The position numbers were made by a program, and so were the translations under genes. Below, piece by piece: positions 1 to 8,471 of a DNA stretch of 64,000 nucleotides (positions are counted from its first letter, which is position 1; each line of letters starts with the position of its first letter). Origin of the DNA: Candidatus Saccharimonadota bacterium (GTDB lineage: Bacteria > Patescibacteriota > Saccharimonadia > Saccharimonadales > Saccharimonadaceae); NCBI GenBank assembly GCA_009777315.1, contig WRMD01000003.1, positions 1 through 64,000 on the forward strand, given 5' to 3'. The notes under the pieces are model-generated. The model made no database searches. It saw nothing but the letters and a program-made list of their open reading frames with translations, and was not told where the DNA came from.

Positions 1-1189
1 GTGGTTTCTTAGCGGCTCCTCCTACTGCGCCGCCTAGCTGGTTCATCTTACCCGTTAGCGCTCCACCCACCATACCTAGTCCTAGCAGTGCTGTCTTCGT
101 TACCGTAATAACCAAGAAGAATGGCAGTATCGTAGCGGCGGCGGCGATCAGGGCAAAGAGCGTCCTCCTCGGATCGTCTGCCGGCAACCCAGCCACCGAC
201 GTCGCGATAACTCGCCCCGCCAATACCCCTCCACCCATCAACGCCCCCGCGACCGGGTAGACCATCAGCATCGCTTTAAACGCGTTAAACCAACTCCTAT
301 ATAATTTCTCTGTGTTTGGTAGTAGCATCGCCGCAAACGCCAGAGGCGCCATCACCACTAATAGTACTACCGCCACCTGCCGGAAGACCAACACCGCGAA
401 AATCAACGCCACCGCTATCAGGCCAGAGATAATCAGCATGATAAACACGGCCATCACCCCCCCTATGCCACCCGCCAACGTCAAAAACGCAAACCCCGCC
501 AGACCAATCCCTAAGATCGGCAAAATAATACCCAAAAACCCCGGTCCAGCTGTGCTTCCTCCCGTCGCTGGCGGTGGCGGCATGATACTTGAGAGCAGGG
601 AATTAAGCTGGCTACCCAAAATGTTCGACAAATCAACCGCCGCCTGCGCGATAAAAAACGACAGGTTAATCAAAATCGCCGTAATCAGCAGCTTCGGAAA
701 GATCTTCTTTATCCCGTAGTTACTTATCCCCACACTAGTAATCTGTGAGAAAATCACCAGCAAGAACATAAGCACAAAGATCACATTAGCTATATCTCTA
801 AACACCGTCCACGCTTCGTACGTTCCGCACTCCGGCCCCCCTATACACATAAACCCAGCTGGCACCACCAACATCTGCTCAATCACATTCTCGTAAATCG
901 AACCGAGCAGGTTATTCGCCGTATTTACCAGCCCGCAGATCGCCCAGCCAAATCGCCCCAGGTCACACTGCTGATTCTCCCTTAGCTGCGCTGTCTCTGC
1001 GTCTTCTGGTACATCAAATGGTGGCTCTGTAGATACGGGCGGGTCCGACGTGACCGGTGTCTGTTGCACCGCCAACCGCTCGCTCACCGCGCCTCGCGCT
1101 GCCACATCAGCCGCACCACTCCAAGACACTACCAGAACAGCGGTCAGAACCACCGCCGCCAGCCCGCTTAGAAGCCTCCCAAATCGCAT
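1..1189 (-). CDS. VirB6/TrbL-like polytopic membrane protein (partial, C-terminus outside window)
   Basis: The minus strand is open from an ATG at 1189 to the window edge, about 396 codons with no stop. The N-terminus (MRFGRLLSGLAAVVLTAVLV) is a hydrophobic signal or anchor segment. A short polar stretch follows, then a region with CDLGRFGWAICGLVNTANN, then at least five long hydrophobic helices with Gly/Ala-rich turns. One segment reads YRSWFNAFKAMLMVYPVAGA, typical of VirB6/TrbL-type inner-membrane components of type IV secretion systems. A VirB2-like pilin gene at 13204 is consistent with a T4SS or pilus apparatus in this genome. The family call rests on topology and this motif and is not certain. 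Confidence 0.6.
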   Translation of the reverse strand, partial: MRFGRLLSGLAAVVLTAVLVVSWSGAADVAARGAVSERLAVQQTPVTSDPPVSTEPPFDVPEDAETAQLRENQQCDLGRFGWAICGLVNTANNLLGSIYENVIEQMLVVPAGFMCIGGPECGTYEAWTVFRDIANVIFVLMFLLVIFSQITSVGISNYGIKKIFPKLLITAILINLSFFIAQAAVDLSNILGSQLNSLLSSIMPPPPATGGSTAGPGFLGIILPILGIGLAGFAFLTLAGGIGGVMAVFIMLIISGLIAVALIFAVLVFRQVAVVLLVVMAPLAFAAMLLPNTEKLYRSWFNAFKAMLMVYPVAGALMGGGVLAGRVIATSVAGLPADDPRRTLFALIAAAATILPFFLVITVTKTALLGLGMVGGALTGKMNQLGGAVGGAAKKP

Positions 1190-1260
1190 ACTAAAAGTAT
1201 AGCATAAGCTTTAACAAAATTAACCGCGCCGCTTAGGGCAGAGCAGGCGAGGCGTAACGC

Positions 1261-1656
1261 TTATGCCAAGTCTATCGGCGCTACTCGAATCTTCTCTGCC
1301 ACCCCCGCCATCTCTTCCGCCGTCATCTCTACTTTTCGCCCATGCTCCCAGGTCTCGTCTAACGGCATCAAATGCACGTGAGCATGCGGCACATCCGTCC
1401 CAATCACTTTCACCAGCGTCCGAGCCCCAAACGCTCGCTCCATCCCTGCTGCGACCTTCTTCACTGCTCGCCAGAGCGCTACGTAGTCCTCGTCTGCCAG
1501 CTCATAAAATTTGTCCACTTGCACCTTCGGCACCACTAGCACATGCCCCGCCGTCTCCGGCATAATATCCAAGAACGCCACTACCGCCTCGTCCTCGTAC
1601 ACCTTATACGCCGGGATTTCCCCCTTAATAATTTTCGTAAAAACACTCTCTTCCAT
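1261..1656 (-). CDS. HIT family nucleotide hydrolase/transferase
   Basis: A 131-residue protein with a complete histidine triad near the C-terminus (HAHVHLMP, the HxHxHxxP pattern). The family fold is visible in FTKIIKGEIPAYKVYED and in AFLDIMPETAGHVLVVPK. HIT proteins hydrolyse nucleotide phosphoramidates and related adenylated compounds in the cytoplasm. The frame is open further upstream, but the ATG at 1656 begins the standard HIT N-terminus (MEESVFTKII), so the upstream extension is non-coding. It is a stand-alone gene, and the region behind its start holds a decayed repeat cassette. Confidence 0.93.
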   Translation of the reverse strand: MEESVFTKIIKGEIPAYKVYEDEAVVAFLDIMPETAGHVLVVPKVQVDKFYELADEDYVALWRAVKKVAAGMERAFGARTLVKVIGTDVPHAHVHLMPLDETWEHGRKVEMTAEEMAGVAEKIRVAPIDLA

Positions 1657-1756
1657 ACCCCCTAGTCTACCACACTCTCCACCCCCTAGCCCGAGGTCAG
1701 GCTCCGCCTGCCTCGGGCGTCCTGTCCGAGCCTGCAAGGCGAGTAGGAGGAGTATC

Positions 1757-1825
1757 TGTAGACACAGTGTCCAGCAAGGAAAGGAAGAAAACCTTGGTTT
1801 TCTTAGCAGGAGACAGTGGCGAAGG
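1757..1825 (-). repeat. Decayed C-terminal cassette remnant (K)
   Basis: Read on the minus strand, the segment starts with the family start sequence CCTTCGCCACTGTC and ends about 70 bases later with CTGTGTCTACA, a degraded copy of the family end sequence. The coding interior is almost completely gone. It shares CTGGACxCTGTGTCTAC with the other decayed copy at 16671-16814, which suggests that both decayed by a similar internal deletion. The rest of 1660-1872 shows no gene. Confidence 0.6.
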
Positions 1826-1872
1826 CAAATCAACCCCACTTAGTGTGGGGCCATTCGCCAATCTTCGGTGAA

Positions 1873-2307
1873 TCACGTCAAGTCATCCCTCCCTCTTAAA
1901 GAAATCAGCCAGCGTTGCCCGCAGTGATATTTTCGCAGCTCCATCAGCAAGCCTTCCTCTTCAAAACGCACCCGAATCGCTGAAGCGCCCAGGTTACCCA
2001 AGCTGTCCTTGTACAATGCTTCGGCCAATGCTTTCGATGTTTCGCCTGTTCCGCTATCCGCGCCGCCGCAGAAGTCGCTCCTGCTGTACCGCATAAAAGC
2101 GCCATTCTTCGCTAACACGAAGCCAATGGTACCCTTATACTCCTCGTGCCCCTTCCATGACGGATCGTACGGCGACAATGCCGGCACAGCCTGCGCAATC
2201 CGCGCAACCAAAGCGTCTACCTCCGGCGAGCGCGCCAAAGTATCCACTTCCGGACCACGGATGCTGCCGTTCCTGCTGTCAATTAGATTCCAAAACTTAG
2301 CACTCAC
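1873..2307 (-). CDS. Hypothetical protein, about 144 aa
   Basis: Not recognised. The frame is open to a TTG at 2355, but a GTG at 2307 is preceded by a good Shine-Dalgarno sequence (GGAGG, 8 nt away), and a TATACT -10 box lies at about 2370. I therefore place the start at 2307. The protein is soluble and mixed in charge, with no transmembrane segment. Visible stretches include KFWNLIDSRNGSIRGPEVD and YKGTIGFVLAKNGAFMRYSR, and it has two cysteines (DFCGG, YHCGQ). It is monocistronic and its promoter abuts repeat cassette A1. Confidence 0.6.
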   Translation of the reverse strand: MSAKFWNLIDSRNGSIRGPEVDTLARSPEVDALVARIAQAVPALSPYDPSWKGHEEYKGTIGFVLAKNGAFMRYSRSDFCGGADSGTGETSKALAEALYKDSLGNLGASAIRVRFEEEGLLMELRKYHCGQRWLISLRGRDDLT

Positions 2308-2387
2308 GTCTTTCACCTCCAAAGTAAAATATGCATTGCCAGACTGCGGCAACAATACAACTATTTTCAGTATAGCACGAGCTTCCT

Positions 2388-2604
2388 CCCCACCCCCTAC
2401 GGGTAGACACAGCGGAGGGAGTGGCCATAGCGCTTTATCTCGTACGCAATATTAGGAGTCCAGCCAGCACGGATAAGTTCAGCATTTACGTCTGCAAAGG
2501 CGACCATTGCGCCAGATAGTAGTGAAGACCCCCACCACAGTGCTCGAGCTTGGTCATATAGCCCCTGCGGCGCACGATACAACCCCATCGAGACAGTGGC
2601 GAAG
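2388..2604 (-). repeat. Silent FISUMP C-terminal cassette A1
   Basis: An open frame runs from the start sequence CTTCGCCACTGTC (FATV) to LRCVYP-stop followed by the G-rich tail. The conserved core reads LWWGSSLLSG. There is no ribosome binding site and no signal sequence. It faces cassette A2 head to head across 457 bp, the longest centre of any pair here. Confidence 0.85.
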
Positions 2605-2880
2605 ATTCTTATGCTTGCAAGTTGGTGGTTTAGTGGTTGTAAGATTCTTTTTGCAGTTTTCCGCCCCTGAGCCCTCAGAGACAAAACGCTACAAGGGTTA
2701 TGCTTGTACTGATTTTGTGGATTTGATAAGATTCTCTAGGGTTTTGGGCTGATTTGTGGAGTGCTAGGAGTGTTATCCACCCTCCTGCAATGGACTTCAT
2801 AAATCTAATCCTAGTTGAACTTTAAGAAGTCCAGTGTTTCTGCTAGTCGAGGGCTTACTCTCGATAGAAAGGAGGTGCGT

Positions 2881-2943
2881 ATGCTTAAACTACGTTTGTT
2901 GTTTGGCCTACTAGAAGTAACCGTAGATTTTCGTAAGAAATAG
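2881..2943 (+). CDS. 20-residue small ORF between facing cassettes A1 and A2
   Basis: ATG is preceded by a perfect Shine-Dalgarno (AAAGGAGG, 5 nt away) and encodes MLKLRLLFGLLEVTVDFRKK. Right after the stop codon lies a strong stem-loop (GTTAAGTGTACC / GGTACACTTAAC, 2943-2970). The peptide is a short amphipathic or hydrophobic stretch with a basic end. No family is recognised. A tiny ORF with an excellent ribosome binding site and an immediate hairpin could be a small protein, a leader peptide or a relic. The rest of 2605-3061 shows nothing else I can identify. Confidence 0.5.
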   Translation: MLKLRLLFGLLEVTVDFRKK

Positions 2944-3061
2944 TTAAGTGTACCTTGCGGTACACTTAACACCCGTAGAGGTTTACTAGGTAAGCCTCGT
3001 TAGTATCATTCTATAACAAGCCAACACATAAAAGCAAGCTTTTTGACTGATCAAAAGCGCG

Positions 3062-3267
3062 CCTTCGCCACTGTCTCAGGAGCATTCTTCTACCCGGCTA
3101 TTGGTGCATATTGGCAGTCTTCACATGGGCATTGGTGGACCTCTTCACTAGTAGGGGCAATAACTCCGTCCTATATATTCTTGAGCAATACAGCTATCCA
3201 ACCCAACACCAGCGACGATAGAAATCTTGGCTATTCCCTCCGCTGTGTCTACCCGTAGGGGGTGGGG
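3062..3267 (+). repeat. Silent FISUMP C-terminal cassette A2
   Basis: Runs from CCTTCGCCACTGTC (FATV) to LRCVYP-stop and the tail GGGGGTGGGG. The core reads HWWTSSLVGA and the end reads GYSLRCVYP. Its open frame has no credible start signal. The structured element at 3278-3414 begins 10 bases downstream. Confidence 0.87.
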
Positions 3268-3277
3268 AGAAGATTAT

Positions 3278-3414
3278 GCGAAAGGCGTGCGAGATACAGT
3301 TTCATTCGGAACGTCCCGGAAGGCGGCAGCCTGAGGGGGAAGAAAACCCTCCCCGTGGCGACGGGCGAGGGTTATTCTGTGTCCGAATGAAACTGTGCTC
3401 GGCGAGCCTTTCGC
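3278..3414 (-). ncRNA. Dispersed structured RNA element, copy 1
   Basis: This segment is bounded by a long imperfect inverted repeat (GCGAAAGGC ... GCCTTTCGC). On the minus strand it reads TTCATTCGGACACAG, then a hairpin with loop TCGCCA (stem CCCG/CGGG extended by AACCCT/AGGGTT), then a hairpin AGGC-TGCC-GCCT, then GGGACGTTCC. The same loops and linkers recur at 38421-38563 and 42380-42519 with different but still paired stems. That covariation argues for a functional RNA, or for a mobile element with selected structure. The type is unknown. Confidence 0.6.
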
Positions 3415-3504
3415 TGAAGCTTAGTACTCGGCAGCTGGTTTTAAAGCTTTACTTATTGTCCGAGCCTGTTAGGCGGGTAGACGATTGTATAGTACAATAT
3501 ACTT

Positions 3505-3870
3505 ATGTTATTCGGGGTCTTCGGCTGGTGGTACGGTAGCGGCTTAGCCGCCTTCGTCAAATGGCTCAAAAACCGCCTCCAAGGCACCGCCGACATGTTC
3601 TCCCTCGGGCTTATGCTTAAAACCCTCTTCGCCCCCTTCCGCCAAATCGGCAATGAAGGCAGCGACAAAACCGGCCTCGAACGCTCCATCGACATCTTCG
3701 TCAGCCGCCTCATCTCCCGCTTCATCGGCCTCATGATGCGCTCCATCATGCTCATCATCGGCACCGTCGTCCTCACCCTTCAAATCCTCGCCACCGTCCT
3801 CGCCCTCGTCATCTACCTCATCATCCCATTCCTCCCTCTCGTCATTATCGGAGTTTTCATATGGATTTAA
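3505..3870 (+). CDS. Small membrane protein upstream of ClpC-like gene
   Basis: A 121-residue protein with an amphipathic N-terminal part (FGWWYGSGLAAFVKWLKNR) and two long hydrophobic segments in the second half (LMMRSIMLIIGTVVLTLQIL; ALVIYLIIPFLPLVIIGVFI). Its last 10 bases overlap the start of the ClpC-like gene, so the two are probably co-transcribed and translationally coupled. A TACAAT -10 box 6 nt before the ATG suggests a leaderless transcript. Function is unknown; a role in anchoring or regulating the membrane-tethered AAA+ partner is an inference from coupling only. Confidence 0.75.
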   Translation: MLFGVFGWWYGSGLAAFVKWLKNRLQGTADMFSLGLMLKTLFAPFRQIGNEGSDKTGLERSIDIFVSRLISRFIGLMMRSIMLIIGTVVLTLQILATVLALVIYLIIPFLPLVIIGVFIWI

Positions 3871-6158
3871 ACTATCACAGCTGGCGCAGCAAACAGGCCC
3901 GTTACGGCTATAAGCTCAAGCGACTTCGCCCGATTCTCATCCTACTTTCCCCGCTCGGCATTCCCTTTATGCTCCTCATGTGGCAAAAACACCACTGGCG
4001 CCGCCTTCCAACCAAACCCGGCAGCATCGACGGACGCCTCACCGCCGGCATCCTCGGCCAGCTAAAATCCAACCCCACCGCCCTCGATCTCGCCCGCGCC
4101 GCCACTACCGCCAGCTCCGGCCGCTTCATCATCCGCCGCTTCGCGATTCCCGCCGACTTCTTCACTAGCATCGCGCCAAACCTCGACCTTAAAACCGTCC
4201 TCACCACCGCCGACCAGCTCCGCGAAGAAGCCGGTCAAGACGTCATCTCCGGCGGCCTCGTCCTCGCCGCTCTCATCAAGTCCGCCCCCGACTACGAAAA
4301 GTTACTCGCCAAATACCAGCTCGATCTCCCCGACCTCCTCGAAGGCATCCGCTGGCAAGACCAAAATTACTACCTCGAACGCCAAGCCGCCGAACCCATC
4401 CGCACCGGCGGCCTCGCACGCGACTGGAGCTTCGGCTGGACCCCACTCCTCGATCAATTCGGCCGCAACATTTCCGCCGAAGTCGCCGCCCACGGCGGCC
4501 GCACTATGTCGCTTATGCTTCCCAGCCGCCGCAAAATTGTCGGCCGCATGCTCGACATTTTCTCTCAGGGCGGTCGCCAAAACGTCGCCATCGTCGGTCC
4601 CGACGGGGCAGGGAAGACCAGCGTCGTCCACGACTTCGCCGAAGTCATCATCGACGCCGACGCCAACATCCCCACCCACCTCAAGTTCCGTCAAATCTTC
4701 CTCCTCGACCCGGCCGCCATCATGGCCGCCAGCCCCGCCCGCGGCGACCTCGAAAACCTCATCAGCCGCATTTTCGCCGAAGCCTCCCACTCTAAAAACG
4801 TCATCATCTGCCTCGACAACGCCCACCTCTTCTTCGCCGACGGCACCGGCAGCGTCAACCTCCAAAACGTCCTCCTCCCCATCCTCGAAAAGGGCAACCT
4901 CCGCCTCATCCTCACCCTAAACGAACAAAAACTCCTCGAAATCGGCCAAAACTCCCCCGCCGTCATGAACGCTTTGAACCGCATCAACATCACAGCCAGC
5001 GACGACCAAGAAACCCTCGCCGCCATCGAAGACCGAGCCGGCCAACTCGAAAGAACCTTCGGCGTCCTCTGGACTTTCCAAGCCTTAAAAGCCATTATCA
5101 AACTTTCCTCCCGCTACGTCCGCGGCCGCGTCCAGCCCGGCCAAGCCGTCTCCCTCCTCGAGTCCTCCGCCAACTACGCCCAAGGCGGCATCGTCGACGT
5201 CAAGGAAGTCGAAGCCTGCGTCACTAGCACTCTCGGCGTCGAAGTCGGCGTCGCCACCGACGAAGCCGACAAAGAAAAGCTCTTAAACCTCGAACAGCTC
5301 CTCCACCAGCGCATGATCAACCAAACTCGCGCCGTCCAAGTCGTCTCCGACGCCCTCCGCCGCGCCCGCGCCGGCGTCCGCAACCAAAACCGCCCCATCG
5401 GCACCTTCCTCTTCCTCGGCCCCACCGGCGTCGGCAAAACCGAGCTCTCTAAAGCCCTCGCCGCGGTCTATTACGGCGACGAACAAAACCTCGTCCGCGC
5501 TGACCTCAACCAATTCGTCACCGCCGACAAAGTCGCCGACCTCACCGCCGACCCCGGCACCAACCCCCAGTCCCTCACTGCCCAAGTCATGAAACGCCCC
5601 TTCTCCGTCGTCCTCCTCGACGAAATCGAAAAAGCCCACCCCAACGTCCTCACCGCACTCCTCCAGCTCCTCGACGAAGGCATCCTCCGAGACACCACCG
5701 GTGAAGAAGTCTCCTTCCGCGACTGCATCGTCATCGCCACCTCTAACGCCGGCGCCCTCCACATCCGCGACCTCGTAGAACAGGGCAAAGACCTCGCCGA
5801 AGTCCAAGAAATCATCACCGACCAGCTCGTCTCTAGCGGCGAATTCAAGCCCGAATTCTTAAACCGTTTCGACGAAATCGTCACCTTCGTCCCCCTCGGC
5901 AAGGCCGAACTCCTCCAGGTCCTCGACCTTATCATAGCTGGCGTCAACAAAACCCTCGCCGACCAAAAAGTCAAAGTCCAGGTCGACCCCGCTGCCGCCG
6001 AAAAGATGGTCGAACTCGGCTACGACCCCCGTCTCGGCGCCCGCCCCATGCGCCGCGTCGTCCAAAAAATCGTCGAAAACCAAGTCGCCAAACAAGTCCT
6101 CGCCGGCCAAGTCGAATCCGGCGGCACCGTCGTCATCACCCCCGACATGGTTCAATAA
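3861..6158 (+). CDS. Membrane-anchored ClpC/ClpB-type AAA+ ATPase
   Basis: A 765-residue tandem AAA+ protein. Residues about 23-43 form a hydrophobic anchor (ILILLSPLGIPFMLLMW), unusual for Clp unfoldases. A divergent helical N-domain follows. AAA1 has Walker A GPDGAGKTS, but its Walker B reads IICLDNAH, with Asn where the catalytic Glu should be. AAA2 is intact: Walker A GPTGVGKTE, Walker B VVLLDEIEKAHPNV, sensor ATSNAG, and the C-terminal small domain GYDPRLGARPMRRVVQKIVE. It should unfold protein substrates by ATP hydrolysis, probably at the membrane. The gene overlaps the upstream small membrane gene by 10 nt. The pairing with ClpP is not visible here. Confidence 0.9.
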   Translation: MDLNYHSWRSKQARYGYKLKRLRPILILLSPLGIPFMLLMWQKHHWRRLPTKPGSIDGRLTAGILGQLKSNPTALDLARAATTASSGRFIIRRFAIPADFFTSIAPNLDLKTVLTTADQLREEAGQDVISGGLVLAALIKSAPDYEKLLAKYQLDLPDLLEGIRWQDQNYYLERQAAEPIRTGGLARDWSFGWTPLLDQFGRNISAEVAAHGGRTMSLMLPSRRKIVGRMLDIFSQGGRQNVAIVGPDGAGKTSVVHDFAEVIIDADANIPTHLKFRQIFLLDPAAIMAASPARGDLENLISRIFAEASHSKNVIICLDNAHLFFADGTGSVNLQNVLLPILEKGNLRLILTLNEQKLLEIGQNSPAVMNALNRINITASDDQETLAAIEDRAGQLERTFGVLWTFQALKAIIKLSSRYVRGRVQPGQAVSLLESSANYAQGGIVDVKEVEACVTSTLGVEVGVATDEADKEKLLNLEQLLHQRMINQTRAVQVVSDALRRARAGVRNQNRPIGTFLFLGPTGVGKTELSKALAAVYYGDEQNLVRADLNQFVTADKVADLTADPGTNPQSLTAQVMKRPFSVVLLDEIEKAHPNVLTALLQLLDEGILRDTTGEEVSFRDCIVIATSNAGALHIRDLVEQGKDLAEVQEIITDQLVSSGEFKPEFLNRFDEIVTFVPLGKAELLQVLDLIIAGVNKTLADQKVKVQVDPAAAEKMVELGYDPRLGARPMRRVVQKIVENQVAKQVLAGQVESGGTVVITPDMVQ

Positions 6159-6224
6159 ACCTCTTGCATTCTCAACCAAAGAGTGGTAAATTATAGTATT
6201 GTCAAATTGTATTAGAAAGGAAAA

Positions 6225-6479
6225 ATGGCAAATCTATTTATCGGCAGCCTCGCTTTTGCGACGACTGACGACGGTCTCAAGGAGTTCTTTGAGCAAATCG
6301 GCGAAGTGACCAGCGCCCGAGTTATCAACGAACGAGATACCGGCCGCTCCCGTGGTTTTGGCTTCGTGGAGTTCGCCGACGAGGCAAACAACCAAAAAGC
6401 CATCGACCAACTTGACGGCAAGGAACTTGACGGCCGACCGATCAAGATCTCTGTCGCCCAGCCCAAGCCACAGCGCTAA
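6225..6479 (+). CDS. RNA-binding protein with a single RRM domain
   Basis: 84 residues, essentially one RRM: RNP2 is LFIGSL and RNP1 is RGFGFVEF. The rest is the expected babababab pattern ending in PIKISVAQPKP. Proteins of this type bind single-stranded RNA and often act in cold adaptation or RNA turnover. The start is fixed by a Shine-Dalgarno (AGAAAGGA) just upstream and the gene is followed by a strong terminator. Monocistronic. Confidence 0.93.
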   Translation: MANLFIGSLAFATTDDGLKEFFEQIGEVTSARVINERDTGRSRGFGFVEFADEANNQKAIDQLDGKELDGRPIKISVAQPKPQR

Positions 6480-6504
6480 GCTTAAGATCGATTGATGCAA
6501 GCAT

Positions 6505-6531
6505 AACACCCCCGACCAAATCGGGGGCGTT
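6505..6531 (+). terminator. Rho-independent terminator after RRM gene
   Basis: Hairpin AACACCCCCGA / TCGGGGGCGTT with a 5-nt loop, directly behind the RRM gene. Confidence 0.75.
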
Positions 6532-6546
6532 ATATCACAAGTCAAA

Positions 6547-6568
6547 ACCCTGCTCGAAAGAGCAGGGT
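6547..6568 (-). terminator. Terminator for the minus-strand membrane protein gene
   Basis: Perfect hairpin ACCCTGCTC-GAAA-GAGCAGGGT. On the minus strand it is followed by TTTTG, so it fits termination of the convergent gene at 6595-6984. Confidence 0.7.
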
Positions 6569-6594
6569 GACTTAATTAGTTAGTTTTAGTTTGG

Positions 6595-6984
6595 TTACCA
6601 ATCTTTTGCGATTACAGCGCATTCTTCCGCTGTGCCAGTAAACTGCCATACACCGTTCGAGTGATATACTGTCACCTTCGGTACGACCCGATTCCTTTCC
6701 ATAAACCTATCCAAATAGGCATAGTAACGCGCGTCCGCCGCCGCCTGGCCTTCCTGCTCGCAGGCGACACAATACGTCCATACGAACTGCGTTGCGCCTA
6801 TCCCGGCCAGAAACATCGCCGTGAAGGACACATACGCCCACAGAGAAAGCGTTGGCTCAAACGTAATTAACCCCGGGACAAACCACGGACCGAAACCAAC
6901 GATGGCAAACAACAGGGTAAGGCCAAGATTGATATTGGCCAAGCGGTAAATAGGGCTCCTCAGCCAGTTCAAGAATTTTTTCAT
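6595..6984 (-). CDS. Hypothetical membrane protein, 129 aa
   Basis: Not recognised. Two clear transmembrane helices in the first half (INLGLTLLFAIVGFGPWFV and LSLWAYVSFTAMFLAGIGAT) are followed by a cysteine pair (YCVACEQEG) and a soluble C-terminal part ending in GTAEECAVIAKDW. The ATG at 6984 is preceded by GGAGGGATATC, a good ribosome binding site. Monocistronic, with its own terminator. The GC content is lower than in its neighbours. Confidence 0.7.
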   Translation of the reverse strand: MKKFLNWLRSPIYRLANINLGLTLLFAIVGFGPWFVPGLITFEPTLSLWAYVSFTAMFLAGIGATQFVWTYCVACEQEGQAAADARYYAYLDRFMERNRVVPKVTVYHSNGVWQFTGTAEECAVIAKDW

Positions 6985-7186
6985 GATATCCCTCCATACG
7001 GATAATTGTGGTGGTCAAACTAACCATTTAAAGCTGCTAGGTCGCTGACCTCTCGTAGGCATGATATATTTACCTACTCAACCATTATAGCACACCAGCC
7101 GCCAAAAGTCAATACCTTTTATGCTTAAAACCACCGTCCACCCCAGTTAAAAACCGGCTAAAATCCAGCCCAAAACCCGATTAAAT

Positions 7187-7720
7187 CTACTGATTCGCTC
7201 GCAAAAATCGCGCTATCGCCGCTGTATCCTGCGTATCTTCCAGGGGCAACACCGCTTGCACCCCACCTCTATCCACAAAAACCAAATGCGGCACGCCGTC
7301 CACCCCTAGCGACTCGAGAGCCCTCACTCTCACCTGGCTCCCCACATCCACATCTATGTCAAAATACAGCACCGTCGCCCCTGTCTCCCTGATCGCCGCC
7401 CCCAGTCGCGGCGTAAACTGCACGCAAAACGGACAAGTATCCCGCCCGATATACACAAAACTCGCCTCGCCCAACGCCAAAATATCCATCACGTCCTGCC
7501 CGCTAATTTTCGACATCAGCGCCAAATCCGCATCTCCGCCCCCCTGGCTGCCTTGCCCATCTTGACTCCCGGAGCCGCTCGTCGACCCATCCCCCCCGCT
7601 ATAACTATTATCCTCCCCGCTCGACCCCGACCCCTGAAATACAAATATCGCCACCAAAATCAGCACCATCCCAGCCACCACCGATAGCCCGATAATCAGA
7701 TTCCTCCGTTCTTTCGCCAT
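7187..7720 (-). CDS. Membrane-anchored thioredoxin-like protein (CPFC motif)
   Basis: 177 residues: an N-terminal transmembrane anchor (LIIGLSVVAGMVLILVAIFVF), a Gly/Ser/Asp-rich linker of about 35 residues, then a thioredoxin-fold domain with the redox pair in DTCPFCVQFTPRL and the cis-Pro region DGVPHLVFVD. The topology places the redox domain outside the cytoplasm, where such proteins reduce or form disulfides in secreted proteins. It precedes two other minus-strand membrane genes read in the opposite order (8472-8933, then 7774-8463, then this one), probably one transcription unit. The start is backed by AGGAGG 5 nt upstream. Confidence 0.85.
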   Translation of the reverse strand: MAKERRNLIIGLSVVAGMVLILVAIFVFQGSGSSGEDNSYSGGDGSTSGSGSQDGQGSQGGGDADLALMSKISGQDVMDILALGEASFVYIGRDTCPFCVQFTPRLGAAIRETGATVLYFDIDVDVGSQVRVRALESLGVDGVPHLVFVDRGGVQAVLPLEDTQDTAAIARFLRANQ

Positions 7721-7773
7721 TTTACCTCCTTTTCTATCTTTCAGTATACCATCCTCGGCCCCCTAGCGAAAAC

Positions 7774-8463
7774 CTACTCACTCATAATTTTATTTATAAT
7801 CTTCTTTCTAAAGGCCAACGCCAGCAGCGCCACCACCACGATCACGGCCACCAAGACAATCACCACCTCATAGCTACCGCGCGATATACGATCCCCCAAG
7901 AAAACATACAAAATCGTCACCGGCACACTCCCCGCCACGACCGCCAAAAGGTATTTAGCAATCGAAATCCTTGTCCCAGCAAACAAATAAGGCCCAGTCC
8001 CAGATATAAACGGTATCAGCGCCAGAAAAAACGCCGCCACCTCCGGCTTCCTAAGCCTATCCAACCGCCCCCTTAGGCTAACATCCTTACGTTTCGCCTT
8101 TCGCCTCCGCCTAAGCATAGGAAACAAGCTACGAAGTTCACGCGCATAAACCATAACCAATAACTGCCCAGTCGCGATACCACACAAGAAAATCAGCGAC
8201 CCCCAGAGCACCCCATAACTCAGCCCAATCACCACCCCCATAATCGCGGACGGCAGGGGAGTGATCGCCACCAACCCCGTCAGCCCAATCATCGCAATCA
8301 CGCCACGCCAACCCAGCAACTTAACCTGCGTAGCCACGGTCGCATCATTAGACCCACTTCTCACCACGTCTTCTAGCAGCGGCAACACCTGTATCACCAT
8401 GGCCAACAACAAACATAAAAGCGCGGCTAGCAAAACCGCTTTGACAACCTCACGCCTACTCAT
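7774..8463 (-). CDS. VTT/DedA-TVP38 family membrane protein
   Basis: 229 residues from ATG 8463 (the frame stays open to 8487, overlapping the upstream gene). Multiple hydrophobic helices carry the family pattern: a re-entrant region SGTGPYLFAGTRISIAKYLL and VVAGSVPVTILYVFLGDRI, preceded by TPLPSAIMGVVIGLSYGV. VTT/SNARE-associated proteins are lipid scramblase or flippase-like transporters of the inner membrane. A basic loop (RRRRKAKRKD) sits mid-protein. It follows the 8472-8933 gene with nearly no gap, so the two are probably co-transcribed. Confidence 0.8.
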   Translation of the reverse strand: MSRREVVKAVLLAALLCLLLAMVIQVLPLLEDVVRSGSNDATVATQVKLLGWRGVIAMIGLTGLVAITPLPSAIMGVVIGLSYGVLWGSLIFLCGIATGQLLVMVYARELRSLFPMLRRRRKAKRKDVSLRGRLDRLRKPEVAAFFLALIPFISGTGPYLFAGTRISIAKYLLAVVAGSVPVTILYVFLGDRISRGSYEVVIVLVAVIVVVALLALAFRKKIINKIMSE

Positions 8464-8471
8464 CACGCGAC

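Noticed and set aside
312-719. Plus-strand ORF of 135 codons near the left edge
   Set aside because: Shadow of the minus-strand VirB6-like membrane gene; composition is Ala/Thr/Pro/Ile-rich antisense noise.
3290-3345. SRP RNA (CCGGAAGGCGGCAGCC resembles the SRP tip)
   Set aside because: The other two copies of the element do not keep the SRP tip sequence; the likeness is limited to one copy and one strand, and the surrounding fold differs.
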